A stretch of DNA of 64,000 bases, from assembly GCA_032871835.1 (NCBI GenBank), contig CM065296.1:52171288-52235287 (forward strand), given 5' to 3'. Shown here one piece after another: positions 48,843 through 61,125 of this stretch. The position numbers and the translations under genes were made by a program. The DNA is from Dipteronia dyeriana (Eukaryota; Streptophyta; Magnoliopsida; Sapindales; Sapindaceae). The notes under the pieces were generated by a model. It was not told the origin of the DNA and did not search any database. It worked only from the letters and a program-made list of their open reading frames with translations. Numbering within the stretch: position 1 is the first letter of the stretch; each line of letters opens with the position of its first letter.

Positions 48843-50760
48843 GTGTAAGAGCATAGTTGTAATCCAGATCTCAAGACCAGGAAATAGCTAGATAGCGCTC
48901 CCGATTTATTGGTCGGGCTACTAACCCCAAAAATGTTCTGAGTGTAAGAGCATAGTGTCTATCTAGATCTCAAGACTAGGAAATAACTAGGTAGCGCACC
49001 TAATGCCTTGGTCGGGCAACCACCCCTAAGAATGATCTAAGTGTAAGAACATAGTTGCCATCCAGATATCACGACCAGGAAATAACTAGATAGCGCTCTT
49101 GATGCAATGGTCAGGCTACCACCCCTTAGAAGGATCTGAGTGTAAGAGCATAGTTGTCATCCAGATCTCAAGACCAGGAAATAGCTAGATAGCGCTCCTG
49201 ATGCCTTGGTCGGGCTACCAACTCTAACAAGGATCTGAGTGTAAGAGCATAGTTGCCATCCAGATCTCAAGACCAGGAAATATCTAGATAGCGCTCCTGA
49301 TGCCTTGGTCGGGCTACAACCCCTAAGAAGGATCGCAGGACCAGGAAATAGCTAGATAGCTCTCCTGATGCCTTGTTCATGCTACCACCCCCATGAAGGA
49401 TCTGAGTGTAAGAGCATAGTTGTCATCTAGATCTCAAGACAAGGAAATACCTAGATAGCCTTTCATATGCCTTGGTCAGGCTACCACCTCCAAGAAGGAT
49501 CTGGGTGTAAGAGCATAGTTCCCATCCAGATCTCAAGACCAGGAAATAGCTAGATAGCCCTTCTGATGCATTGGTCGGGCTACCACCCCTAAGAAGGGTC
49601 TGAGTGTAAGAGCATAGTTGTAATCCAGATCTCAAGAACAGGAAATAGCTAGATAGCGCTCCCGATGTCTTGGTTGGGCTACCAACCCCAAGAAGGTTCT
49701 GAGTGTAAGAGCATAGTGTCTATCTAGATCTCAAGACTAGGAAATAACTAGGTAGCGCACCTAATGCCTTGGTCGGGCAACCACCCCTAAGAAGGATCTA
49801 AGTGTAAGAACATAGTTGTAATCCAGATCTCAAGACCAGGAAATAGCTAGATAGCGCTCCCGATGCCTTGGTCGGGCTACCAACCCCAAGAAGGTTCTGA
49901 GTGTAAGAGCATAGTGTCTATCTAGATCTCAAGACTAGGAAATAACTAGGTAGCGCACCTAATGCCTTGGTCGGGCAACCACCCCTAAGAAAGATCTAAG
50001 TGTAAGAACATAGTTGCCATCCAGATATCAAGACCAGGAAATAACTAGATAGCGCTCCTGATGCCTTAGTTAGGCTACCACCCCTAAGAAGGATCTGAGT
50101 GTAAGAGCATAGTTGTCATCCAGATCTCAAGACCAGGAAATAGCTAGATAGCGCTCATGATGCCTTGGTCGGGCTACCAACTCTAACAAGGATCTGAGTG
50201 TAAAAGCATAGTTGCCATCCAGATCTCAAGACCAGGAAATATCTAGATAGCGCTCCTGATGCCTTGGTCGGGCTACAACCCCTAAGAAGGATCTCAGGAC
50301 CAGGAAATAGCTAGATAGCTCTCCTGATGCCTTGTTCGGGCTACCACCCCCATGAAGGATCTGAGTGTAAGAGCATAGTTGTCATCTAGATCTCAAGACA
50401 AGGAAATACATAGATAGCCTATAATATGCCTTGATCAGGCTACCACCTCCAAGAAGGATCTGGGTGTAGGAGCATAGTTCCCATCCAGATCTCAAGACCA
50501 GGAAATAGCTAGATAGCCTTTCTGATGCCTTGGTCGGTCTACCACCCCTAAGAAGGGTCTGAGTGTAACAGCATAGTTGTAATCCAGATCTCAAGACCAG
50601 GAAATAGCTAGATAGCGCTCCCGAGGCCTTGGTCAGGCTACCAACCCCAAGAAGGTTCTGAGTGTAACAGCATAGTGTCTATCTAGATCTCAAGACTAGG
50701 AAATAACTAGGTAGTGCACCTAATGCCTTGGTCAGGCAACCACCCCTAAGAAGGATCTAA
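48843..50760 (+). repeat. 1,918-bp duplication (double HOR unit), copy B
   Basis: Adjacent second copy of 46,925-48,842. Since odd and even 959-bp units resemble their partners two units away more than their neighbours, the last amplification used a two-unit (20-monomer) step rather than a single unit. Confidence 0.93.
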
Positions 50761-53700
50761 GTGTAAGAACATAGTTGTAATCCAGATCTCAAGACCAGGA
50801 AATAGCTAGATAGCGCTACCGATGCCTTGGTCGGGCTTCTAACCCCAAGAAGGTTCTAAGTGTAAGAGCATAGTGTCTATCTAGATCTCAAGACTATGTA
50901 ATAACTAGGTAGGGCACCTAATGCCTTGGTCGGGCAACCAGCCCTAAGAAGGATCTAAGTGTAAGAACATAGTTGCCATCCAGATATCAAGACCAGGAAA
51001 TAACTAGATAGCGCTCCTGATGCCTTGGTCAGGCTACCACCCCTAAGAAGGATCTGAGTGTAAGAGCATAGTTGTCATCCAGATCTCAAGACCAGGAAAT
51101 AGCTAGATAGCGCTCCTGATGCCTTGGTCGGGCTACCAACTCTAACAAGGATCTGAGTGTAAGAGCATAGTTGCCATCCAGATCTCAAAACCAGGAAATA
51201 TCTAGATAGCGTTCCTGATGCCTTGGTCGGGCTACAACCCCTAAGAAGGATCTCAGGACCAGGAAATAGCTAGATAGCTCTCCTGATGCCTTGTTCGGGC
51301 TACCACCCCCATGATGGATCTGAGTGTAAGAGCATAGTTGTCATCCAGATCTCAAGACAAGGAAATACCTAGATAGCCTTTCATATGCCTTAGTCAGGCT
51401 ACCACCCCCAAGAAGGATCTGGGTGTAAGAGCATAGTTCCCATCAAGATCTCAAGACCAGGAAATAGCTAGATAGCCCTCCTGATGCCTTGGTCGGGCTA
51501 CCACCCCTAAGAAGGGTCTGATTGTAAAAGCATAGTTGTAATCCAGATCTCAAGTCTAGGAAATAGCTAGATAGCGCTCCCGATGCCTTGGTCAGGCTAC
51601 CAACCCCAAGAAAGTTCTGAGTGTAACAGCATAGTGTCTATCTAGATCTCAAGACTAGGAAATAACTAGGTAGCGCACCTAATGCCTTGGTCAGGCAACC
51701 ACCCCTAAGAAGGATCTAAGTTTAAGAACATAGTTGTAATCCAGATCTCAAGACCAGGAAATAGCTAGATAGCGCTACCGATGCCTTGGTCGGGCTACTA
51801 ACCCCAGAAAGGTTCTAAGTGTAAGAGCATAGTGTCTATCTAGATCTCAAGACTATGTAATAACTAGGTAGGGCACCTAATGCCTTGGTCGGGCAACCAC
51901 CCCTAAGAAGGATCTAAGTGTAAGAACATAGTTGCCATCCAGATATCAAGACCAGGAAATAACTAGATAGCGCTCCTGATGCCTTGGTCAGGCTACCACC
52001 CCTAAGAAGGATCTGAGTGTAAGAGCATAGTTGTCATCCAGATCTCAAGACCAGGAAATAGCTTGATAGCGCTCCTGATATCTTGGTCGGGCTACCAACT
52101 CTAACAAGGATCTGAGTGTAAGAGCATAGTTGCCATCCAGATCTCAAAACCAGGAAATATCTAGATAGCGTTCCTGATGCCTTGGTCGGGCTACAACCCC
52201 TAAGAAGGATCTCAGGACCAGGAAATAGCTAGATAGCTCTCCTGATGCCTTGTTCGGGCTACCACCCCCATGATGGATCTGAGTGTAAGAGCATAGTTGT
52301 CATCCAGATCTCAAGACAAGGAAATACCTAGACAGCCTTTCATATGCCTTAGTCAGGCTACCACCCCCAAGAAGGATCTGGGTGTAAGAGCATAGTTCCC
52401 ATCAAGATCTCAAGACCTGGAAATAGCTAGATAGCCCTCCTGATGCCTTGGTCGGGCTACCACCCCTAAGAAGGGTCTGATTGTAAGAGCATAGTTGTAA
52501 TCCAGATCTCAAGACTAGGAAATAGCTAGATAGCGCTCCCGATGCCTTGGTCTGGCTACCAACCTTAAAAAGGTTCTGAGTGTAAGAGCATAGTGTCTAT
52601 CTAGATCTCAAGACTAGGAAATAACTAGGTAGCGCACCTAATGCCTTGGTCGGGCAACCACCCCCAAGAAGGATCTAAGTGTAAGAGAATAGTTGCCATC
52701 CAGATATCAAGACCTGGAAATAACAGGATAGAGCTCCTGATGCCTTGGTCAGGCTACCACCCCTAAGAAGGATCTGAGTGTAAGAGCATAGTGTCCATCC
52801 AGATTTCAGGGCCAGGAAATAGCTAAATAGCCCTCCCTATGCCTTGGTCAGGCTACCACCCCAAGAAGGATCTGGGTGTAAGAGCATAGTTGCCATCCAG
52901 ATCTCAAGGCCAGGAAATAGTAGTGCTTCTGATGCCTTGGTCCGGCTACAATACCCAAGAAGGGTATGAGTGTAAGAGCATAGTTGTCAACCAGATCTCA
53001 AGACCAGGAAATAGCTAGGTAGCACTCCTGATGCCTTGGTCGGGCTACCACCCCTAAGAAGGATTTGAGTGTAAGAGCATAGTTGCCAACCAGATATTAG
53101 GACCAGGAAATAGCTAGATAGCGCTTCGGATGCCTTGGTCGGGCTACCTCCCTAAAGACGGGTCTGAGTGTAAGAGCATAGTTGTCATCCAGATCTTAAT
53201 ACCAGGAAATACCTAGATAGCGCTCCCGATGCCTTGGTCAGGCTACCAACCCCAAGAAAGATCTGCCTGTAAGAGCATAGTTGCCATCCAGATCTCAAGA
53301 CCAGGAAATAGCTAGAAAGCGCTCCTGATGCCTTGGTAGTGCTACCACCCCTAAGAAGGATTTGAGTATAAGAGCATAGTTGTCATCCAGATCTCAGGAC
53401 CAGGAAATATCTAGATAGCGCTCCTGATGCCTTGGTCGGGCTACCACCCCCAAGAAGAGTCTGAGTGTAAGAGCATAGTTGCTATCCAGATCTCAATACC
53501 AGGAAATAGCTAGATAGCCCTCCTAAGGCCTTGGTCGGGCTACAACCCCCAAGAAGAATCTGAGTGTAAGAGCATAGTTGTCATCCAGATCTCAAGACCT
53601 GGAAATAGCTAGATAACGCTCCTGATGCCTTGGTCGGGCTACTACCCCAAGAAGGATCTAAGTGTAAGAGCATAGTTGCCATCCAGATTTCTAGATTAGG

Positions 53701-54896
53701 AAATAGCTAGATAGCGCTCCTAATGCCTTGGTCAGGCTTTCACCTCTTTGAAGGATCTAAGTGTAAGTGCATAGCTGCCATCCAGATCTCAAGACTAGGA
53801 AATTGCTCGATAGCCCTCCTAAGGCCTTGGCGGGGTTACCACCCATAAATGGATCTAAGTGTAAGAGCATAGTTGCCATCCAGATTTCTAGATTAGGAAA
53901 TAGTTAGATAGCACTCCTGATGCCTTGGTCAGGTTTTCACCTCTAAGAAGGTTCTGAGTGTAAGAGCATAGTTGCCATCCAGATCTCAATACCAGGAAAT
54001 AGCTAGACAGCCCACCTGATGCCTAGGTCGGGCTACCACCCCTAAGAAGTGTCTGAGTGTAAGTGCATAGTTGCCATCCAGATCTCAAGACCAGGAAATT
54101 GCTACGTAACGCTCCTGATGCCTTGGTCGGGAAACCACCCACAAGACGGATCTGAGTGTGAGAGCATAGTTGCCGTCCAGATTTTGAGACCTGGAAATAG
54201 CTAGATAGCCCTTCTAATGCCTTGGTCGGGCTACAACCCCCGAGAAGGATCTGAGTGTAAGAACATAGTTGTCATCCAGATCACAAGACCAGGAAAAAGC
54301 TAGATAGCCCTCCCGATTCCTTTGTCAGGCTACCAACCACAAGAAGGATATGATTATAAGAGCAGAGTTGCCATCCAGATATGAAGACCAAGTAATAGTT
54401 AGACAGTGCTCATGATGCCTTGGTCAGGCTACCAGACCAAGAAGGTTCTGAGTGTAAGAGCATAGTTGCCATCCAGATCTCAAGACCAGGAAATAGCTAG
54501 ATAGCGTTCATGATGCCATGGTCGGGCTACCACCCCTAAACAGGGTCAAAGTGTAAGAGCATAGTTGCCATCCAGATCTCAAGACCAGGAAATTGCTACG
54601 TAGCGCTCCTGATGCCTTGGTCGTTCTACCACCCCCAAAAAGGATCTGAGTGTGAGAGCATAGTTGTCAACCAAATCTCAAGACAAGGAAAAAGCTAGAT
54701 AGCCCTCCTGATTCCTTGGTCAGGCTACCAACCCCAAGAAATATCTGACTGTAAGAGCATAGTTGCCATCCAGATCTCAAGACCAGGAAATAGCCAGATA
54801 GCACTCTAGATGCCTTTGTCGGGCTACCACCCCTAAGAAGGGTCTGAGTGTAAAACAATGTTGCCATCCAGATCTGAAGACCAGGAAATAGCTAGA

Positions 54897-55390
54897 TAGC
54901 GCTTCTAATGCCTAGGTCGGGATACCACCCTTTAGAAGGGTCTAAGTGTAAGTGCATAGTTGCCATCCAGATCTCAAGACTAGGAAATTGCTACGTAGCG
55001 CTCCTGATGCCTTGGTCGGGCTACCACTCCTAAGAAGGATCTGAGTGTGAGAGCATAGTTGCCATCCAGATTTTGAGACCCGAAAATAGTTAGATAGCCC
55101 TCCTGATTACTTGGTCGGGCTTCCACCCCCAAGAAGGATCTGAGTGTAAGAGCATAGTTGTCATCCAGATCTCAAGACCAGGAAAAAGCTAGATAGCGCT
55201 CCTGATGCCTTGGTCGGGTTACCACCCCTTAGAAGAGTCTGAGTGTAAGAGCATAGTTACAATCCAGATCTCAAGACCAGAAAATAGCTAGATAGCCCTA
55301 CTAAGGCCTTGGCGGGCTACCACCCGTAAATGGATCTAAGTGTAAGAGCATAGTTGCCATCCAGATTTCTAGATTAGGAAATAGCTAGAT
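54897..55390 (+). repeat. About 492-bp (5-monomer) stretch absent from copy 1
   Basis: At about 31,870 copy 1 goes from GATCTGAAGACCAGG straight to a monomer ending TTTTCATCTCTAAGAAGG. Copy 2 has about five extra monomers between the same two landmarks. The offset between copies rises from 23,023 to 23,515 bp across this point. A deletion in copy 1 that joined two similar monomers in register is the simplest explanation. Confidence 0.82.
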
Positions 55391-57652
55391 AGCACTCCTG
55401 ATGCCTTGGTCAGGTTTTCATCTCTAAGAAGGATCTGAGTGTAATAGCATAGTTGCCATCCAGATCTCAAGACCAGGAAATAGCTAGATAGCGCTCATGA
55501 TGCCTTGGTCGGGCTACCACCCCTAAGAAGGGTCTAAGTGTAACAGCATAGTTGCTATCCAGATCTCAAGACCAGAAAATAGCTAGATAGCCCTCCTAAA
55601 TCCTTGGCGGCCTACCACCCCCAAATGGATCTAAGTGTAAGAGCATAGTTGCCATCCAGATTTCTAGATTAGGAAATAGCTAGATAGCACTCCTGATGCC
55701 TTGGTCAGGTTTTCACCTCTAAGAAGGATCTGAGTGTAAGAGCATAGTTGCCATCCAGATCTCAATACCAGGAAATAGCTAGATAGCGCTCATGATGCCT
55801 TAGTCGGGCTACAACCTCTAAGAAGGGCCTAAGTGTAAGTGCATAGTTGCCATCCAGATCTCGAGACCAGGAAATTGCTATGTAACGCTCCTGATGCCTT
55901 GGTCGGGAAGCCACCCACAAGACGGATCTGAGTGTGAGAGCATAGTTGCCGTCCAGATTTTAAGACCCGGAAACAGCTAGATAACCCTTCTAATGCCTTG
56001 GTCGGGCTACAACCCCCGAGAAGGATCTGAGTGTAAGAGCATAGTTGTCATCCAGATCACAAGACCAGGAAAAAGCTAGATAGCCCTCCCGATTCCTTTA
56101 TCAGGCTACCAACCACAAGAAGGATGTGATTATAATAGCACAGTTTCCATCCAGATCTGAAGACCAAGTAATAGTTAGACAACGCTCCTGATGCCTTGGT
56201 CAGGCTACCAGACCAAGAAGGTTCTGAGTGTAAGAGCATAGTTGCCATCCAGATCTCAAGACCAGGAAATAGCTATATAGCGTTCATGATGCCTTGGTCG
56301 GGCTACCACCCCTAAACAGGGTCTAAGTGTAAGAGCATAGTTGCCATACAGATCTCAAGACCTGGAAATTGCTACGTAGCGCTCCTGATGCCTTGGTCAG
56401 GCTACCACCCCCAAGAAGGATCCGAGTGTGAGAGCATAGTTTCCATCCAGATTTTTAGACCTGGAAATAGCTAGATAGCCCTCCTGATGCCTTGGTCGGG
56501 CTACCACCCCCAAGAAGGATCTGAGTGTAAGAGCATAGTTGTCAACCAGATCTAAAGACCATGAAAATGCTAGATAGCCCTCCCGATTCTTTGTCAGGCT
56601 ACCAACCCCAAGAAATATCTGACTGTAAGAGCATAGTTGCCATCCAGATCTCAAGACCAGGAAATAGCCAGATAGCACTCCAGATGCCTTGGTCGGGCTA
56701 CCACCCCCAAGAAGGGTCTGAGTGTAATAACATAGTTGCCATCCAGATCTGAAGACTAGGAAATAGCTAGATAGCGCTCCCAATGCCTAGGTCGGGCTAC
56801 CACCCTTTAGAAGGGTCTAGGTGTAACTGCATAGTTGCCATCCAGATCTCAAGACCAGGAAATTGTTACTTAGCGCTCCTGATGCCTTTGTCGGGCAACC
56901 AACCACAAGACGGATCTGAATGTGATAGCATAGTTGCCATCAATATTTTGAGACCCGAAAATAGCTAGATAGCCCTCCAGATGCCCTGGTCGGGCTACAA
57001 CCCCCAAGAAGGATCTGAGTTTAAGAGCATAGTTGTCATCCAGATCTCAAGACTAGGAAATAGCTAGATAGCCCTCCCGATTCCTTGGTCAAGCTACCAA
57101 CCACAAGAAGGATGTGATTGTAAGAGTATAGTTGCCATCCAGATATCAAGACCAAGTAATAGTTAGACAGCGCACCTGATGCCTTGGTCAGGCTACCAGA
57201 CCAAGATGGTTCTGAGTGTAAGTGCATAAATGCCAACCAGATCTCAAGACCAGGAAATTGCTACGTAGCGCTCCTGATGCCTTGGTCGGGCGACCACCCA
57301 CAAGACGGATCTGAGTGTGAAAGCATAGTTGCCATCCTGATTTTGAGACTCGGAAATAGTTAGATAGCCCTCCTAATTCCTTAGTCGGGCTACCACCCCC
57401 AAGAGGGATCTGAGTGTAAGAGCATAGTTGTCGTCCGGATCTCAAGACCAGGAAAAAGGTAGATAGCCCTCCTGATTCCTCGGTAAGGCTACCAACCCCA
57501 AGAAAGATCTGACAGTAAGAGCATAGTTGCACTCCAGATCTCAAGACCAGGAAATAGCTAAATAGCGCTCCTGATGCCTTGGTAGTGCTACCACCCCTAA
57601 GAAGGATTTGAGTATAAGAGCATAGTTGTCATCCAGATCTCAGTACCAGAAA

Positions 57653-59425
57653 ATAGCTGGATAGCACTCCTGATGCCTTGGTCGTGCTACCACCCCCAAG
57701 AAGGGTCTGACTGTAATAACATAGTTGTCATCCAGATCTCAAGACCAGGAAAAAGCTAGGCAGTGCTAATGTTGCCTTGGTAGGGCTACAACCCCTAAGA
57801 AGGATTTGAGTATAAGAGCATAGTTGTCATCCAGATCTCAAGACCAGGAAATAGCTAGATAGCGCTCCTGATGCCTTGGTCGGGCTACCACCCCCAAGAA
57901 GAATCTGAGTGTAAGAGTATAGTTACTATCCAGATCTCAAGACCAGAAAATAGCTAGATAGGCCTCCTAAGGACTTGGCAGGCTACCACCCGCAAATGGA
58001 TCTAAGTGTAAGAGCATAGTTGCCATCCAAATTTCTAGATTAGGAAATAGCTAGATAGCACTCCTGATGCCTTGGTCAGGTTTTCACCTCTAAGAAGGAT
58101 CTGAGTGTAAGAGCATAGTTGCCATCCAGATCTCAAGACCAGGAAATAGCTAGATAGCGCTCATGATGCCTTAGTCGGGCTACCACCCCTAAGAATGGTC
58201 TAAGTGTAAGAGCATAGTTGCCATCCAGATCTCAAGACCAGGAAATAGCTAGATAGCACTTCTGATGCCTTGGTCGGGCTACCACCCATCAGAAGGGTCT
58301 AAGTGTAAGAGCATAGTTGCTATCCAGATCTCAAGACCAGATAATAGCTAGATAGCCCTCCTAAGGCCTTGGCAGGATACCACCTCCAAATGGATCTAAG
58401 TGTAAGAGCAAAGTTGCCATCCAGATTTCTAGATTAGGAAATAGCTAGATAGCACTCCTGATGCCTTGGTCAGGTTTTCACCTCTAAGAAGGATCTGAGT
58501 GTAAGAACATAGTTTCCATCCAGATCTCAAGACCAGGAAATAGCTAGATAGCACTCCTGATGCCTTGGTCGTGCTACCACCCCCAAGAAGGGTCTGACTG
58601 TAATAACATAGTTGTCATCCAGATCTCAAGACCAGGAAATAGCTAGGCAGTGCTAATGTTGCCTTGGTAGGGCTACCACCCCTAAGAAGGATTTGAGTAT
58701 AAGAGCATAGTTGTCGTCCAGATCTCAGGACCAGGAAATAGCTTGATAGCGCTCCTGATGCCTTGGTCGGGCTACCACCCCCAAGAAGAGTCTGAGTGTA
58801 AGAGCATAGATACTATCCAGATCTCAAGACCAGAAAATAGCTAGATAGCCCTCCTAAGGCCTTGGCAGGCTACCACCCGCAAATGGATCTAAGTGTAAGA
58901 GCATAGTTGCCATCCAAATTTCTAGATTAGGAAATAGCTAGATAGAACTCCAGATGCCTTGGTCAGGTTTTCATCTCTAAGAAGGATCTGAGTGTAAGAG
59001 CATAGTTGCCATCCAGATCTCAAGACCAGGAAATAGCTAGATAGCGCTCATGATGCCTTGGTCGGGCTACCACCCCTAAGAATGGTCTAAGTGTAAGAGC
59101 ATAGTTGCCATCCAGATCTCAAGACCAGGAAATAGCTAGATAGCACTTCTGATGCCTTGGTCGGGCTACCACTCATCAGAAGGGTCTAAGTGTAAGAGCA
59201 TAGTTGCTATCCAGATCTCAAGACCATAAAATAGCTAGATAGCCCTCCTAAGGCCTTGGCAGGATACCACATCCAAATGGATCTAAGTGTAAGAGCATAG
59301 TTGCCATCCAGATTTCTAGATTAGGAAATAGATAGATAGCACTCCTGATGCCTTGGTCAGGTTTTCGCCTCTAAGAAGGATCTGAGTGTAAGAACATAGT
59401 TGCCATCCAGATCTCAAGACCAGGA
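57653..59425 (+). repeat. 887-bp 9-mer pair, copy-2 counterpart of 34.1-35.9 kb
   Basis: Anchors CTAATGTTGCC at 57,766 and 58,653 are again 887 bp apart, and both lie 23,515 bp from their copy-1 equivalents. The pair was already present before the 23-kb duplication. Confidence 0.88.
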
Positions 59426-61125
59426 AATATCTAGATAGAGCTCCTAATGCCTAGGTCGGGCTACCACCCCTAAGAAGGGTCTAAGTGTAAGTGCATAGTT
59501 GCCATCCAGATCTCAAAACCAGGAAATTGCTACGTAGCGCTCCTGATGTCTTGGTCCGGCAACCACCCACAAGACAGATCTGAGTGTGAGAGCATGGTTG
59601 CCATCAAGATTTTTGAGACCCGGTAATAGCTAGATAGCCCTTCTAATGCCTTGGTCAGGCTACAACCCCCAAGAAGGATCTGAGAGTAAGAGCATAGTTG
59701 TCATCCAGATCACAAGACCAGGAAAAAGCTAGATAGCCCTCCCGATTCCTTTGTCAAGCTACCAACCACAAGAAGGATGTGATTATAAGAGCACAGTTGC
59801 CATCCAGACCTGAAGACCAAGTAATAGTTAGAAAGTGCTCCAAATGACTTGGTCAGGCTACCAGATCAAGAAGGTTCTGCGTGTAAGAGCATAGTTGCCA
59901 TCCAGATCTCAAGACCAAGAAATAGCTAGATAGCGTTCATGATGCCTTGGTCGGGCTACCACCCCTAAATAGGGTTTAAGTGTAAGAGCATAGTTGCCAT
60001 CCAGATCTTAAGACCAGGAAATTGCTACGTAGCACTCCTGATGCCTTGGTCGGGCTACCACCCCCAAGAAGGATCTGTGTGTGAGAGCATAGTTGCCATC
60101 CAGATTTTGAGGACAGGAAATAGCCAGATAGCACTCCAGACGCCTTGGTCTGGCTGCTACCCCTAAGAAGGGTCTGAGTGTAATAACATAATTGTCATCC
60201 AGATCTCAAGACCGGGAAATAACTAGGCAGCAGTCCTAAAGCCCTGGTCGGGCTACCACCCCTAAATAGGATCTTAGTATAAGAGCATAGTTGTCATCCA
60301 AATCTCAGGACCAGGAAATACCTAGATAGAGCTCATAAAGCCTTGGTCGGGCTTCAACCCTCAAGAAGAGTCTGAGTGTAAGAGCATAGTTGCTATCCAG
60401 ATCTCAATACCAGGAAATAGCTAGATGGCCCTCTTAAGGTCTTGGTCGGTCTACCACCCCCAAATGGATCTAAGTGTAAGAGCATAGCTGCCATCCAGAT
60501 TTCTAGATTAAGAAATAGCTAGATAGCACTCTTGATGCCTTGGTCAGGCTTTCATCTCTAAGAAGGATCTGAGTGTAAGAGTATAGGTTCCATCCAGATT
60601 TGAAGACCAGGAAATAGCTAGATAGCACTCCTAATGCCTAGGTCGGGCTACCACCCCTTAGAAGGGTCTAAGTGTAAGTGCATAGTTGCCATATAGATCT
60701 CAAGACCAGGAAATTGCCACGTAGCGCTCCTGATGCCTTGGTCAGGCAACCACCCACAAGACGGATCTGAGTGTGAAAGCATAGTTGCCATCCAAATTTT
60801 GAGACCCAGAAATAGCCAGATAGCCCTCCTAATGCCTTGGTCAGGCTACAACCCCCAAGAAGGATCTGAGTGTAAGAGCATAGTTGTCATCCAGATCTCA
60901 AGACCAGGAAATAGCTAGATAGCCCTCCAGATTCCTTTGTCAAGCTACCAACCACAAGAAGGATGTGATTGTAAGAGCATAGTTGCCATCCAGATTTCAA
61001 GACCAAGTAATAGTTAGACAGCGCTCCTGATGTCTTGGTCAGGCTACCAGACCAAGATGGTTCTGAGTGTAAGAGCATAGTTGCCATCCAGATCTCAAGA
61101 CCAGGAAATTGTTACTTAGAGCTTC

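Larger units (their letters stand above)
46001..52760 (+). repeat. 10-monomer HOR, 959-bp period, with 8-mer and deleted variants
   Basis: The anchor CATATGCC (or AATATGCC) recurs at 46,081, 46,785, 47,546, 48,505, 49,464, 50,423, 51,382 and 52,341. Intervals are 704, 761 and then 959 bp (to within a base). The 959-bp unit is nine monomers of 99 bp plus one truncated monomer of 68 bp. The 761-bp unit lacks two monomers (seven of 99 plus 68), and the 704-bp unit lacks these and a further 57 bp. In the 959-bp units the extra two monomers duplicate a neighbouring pair carrying AGTGTCTATCTAGATC. This is the most homogeneous higher-order repeat of the window. Confidence 0.94.
30210..53230 (+). repeat. 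About 23.0-kb tandem duplication, copy 1
   Basis: This segment of about 233 monomers is followed directly by a second copy that starts at about 53,230 and is cut by the window end. Matching positions: 30,369 and 53,391 (offset 23,022), 32,542 and 56,057 (23,515), 34,251 and 57,766 (23,515), 37,946 and 61,474 (23,528), 40,756 and 62,638 (21,882), 42,111 and 63,795 (21,684). Each change of offset is explained by a located indel. The unit contains both a Domain I part (30.2-37.6 kb) and a Domain II part (37.6-53.2 kb). Confidence 0.92.
37598..53230 (+). repeat. Domain II: marker-free, recently amplified array
   Basis: The AAGTAATAGTTAGACAG marker monomer and the TTTTCACCTCTAAG subtype stop at about 37.6 kb and return only after 53.2 kb. 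In their place are monomers closer to one consensus, a truncated 68-bp monomer, a 93-bp monomer (CAAGGCCAGGAAATAGTAGCG, five bases lost in the AGCTAGATAGC segment plus one elsewhere) and variants with CCTCCCTAAAG. Local duplications here are shorter and more recent than in Domain I. Confidence 0.85.
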
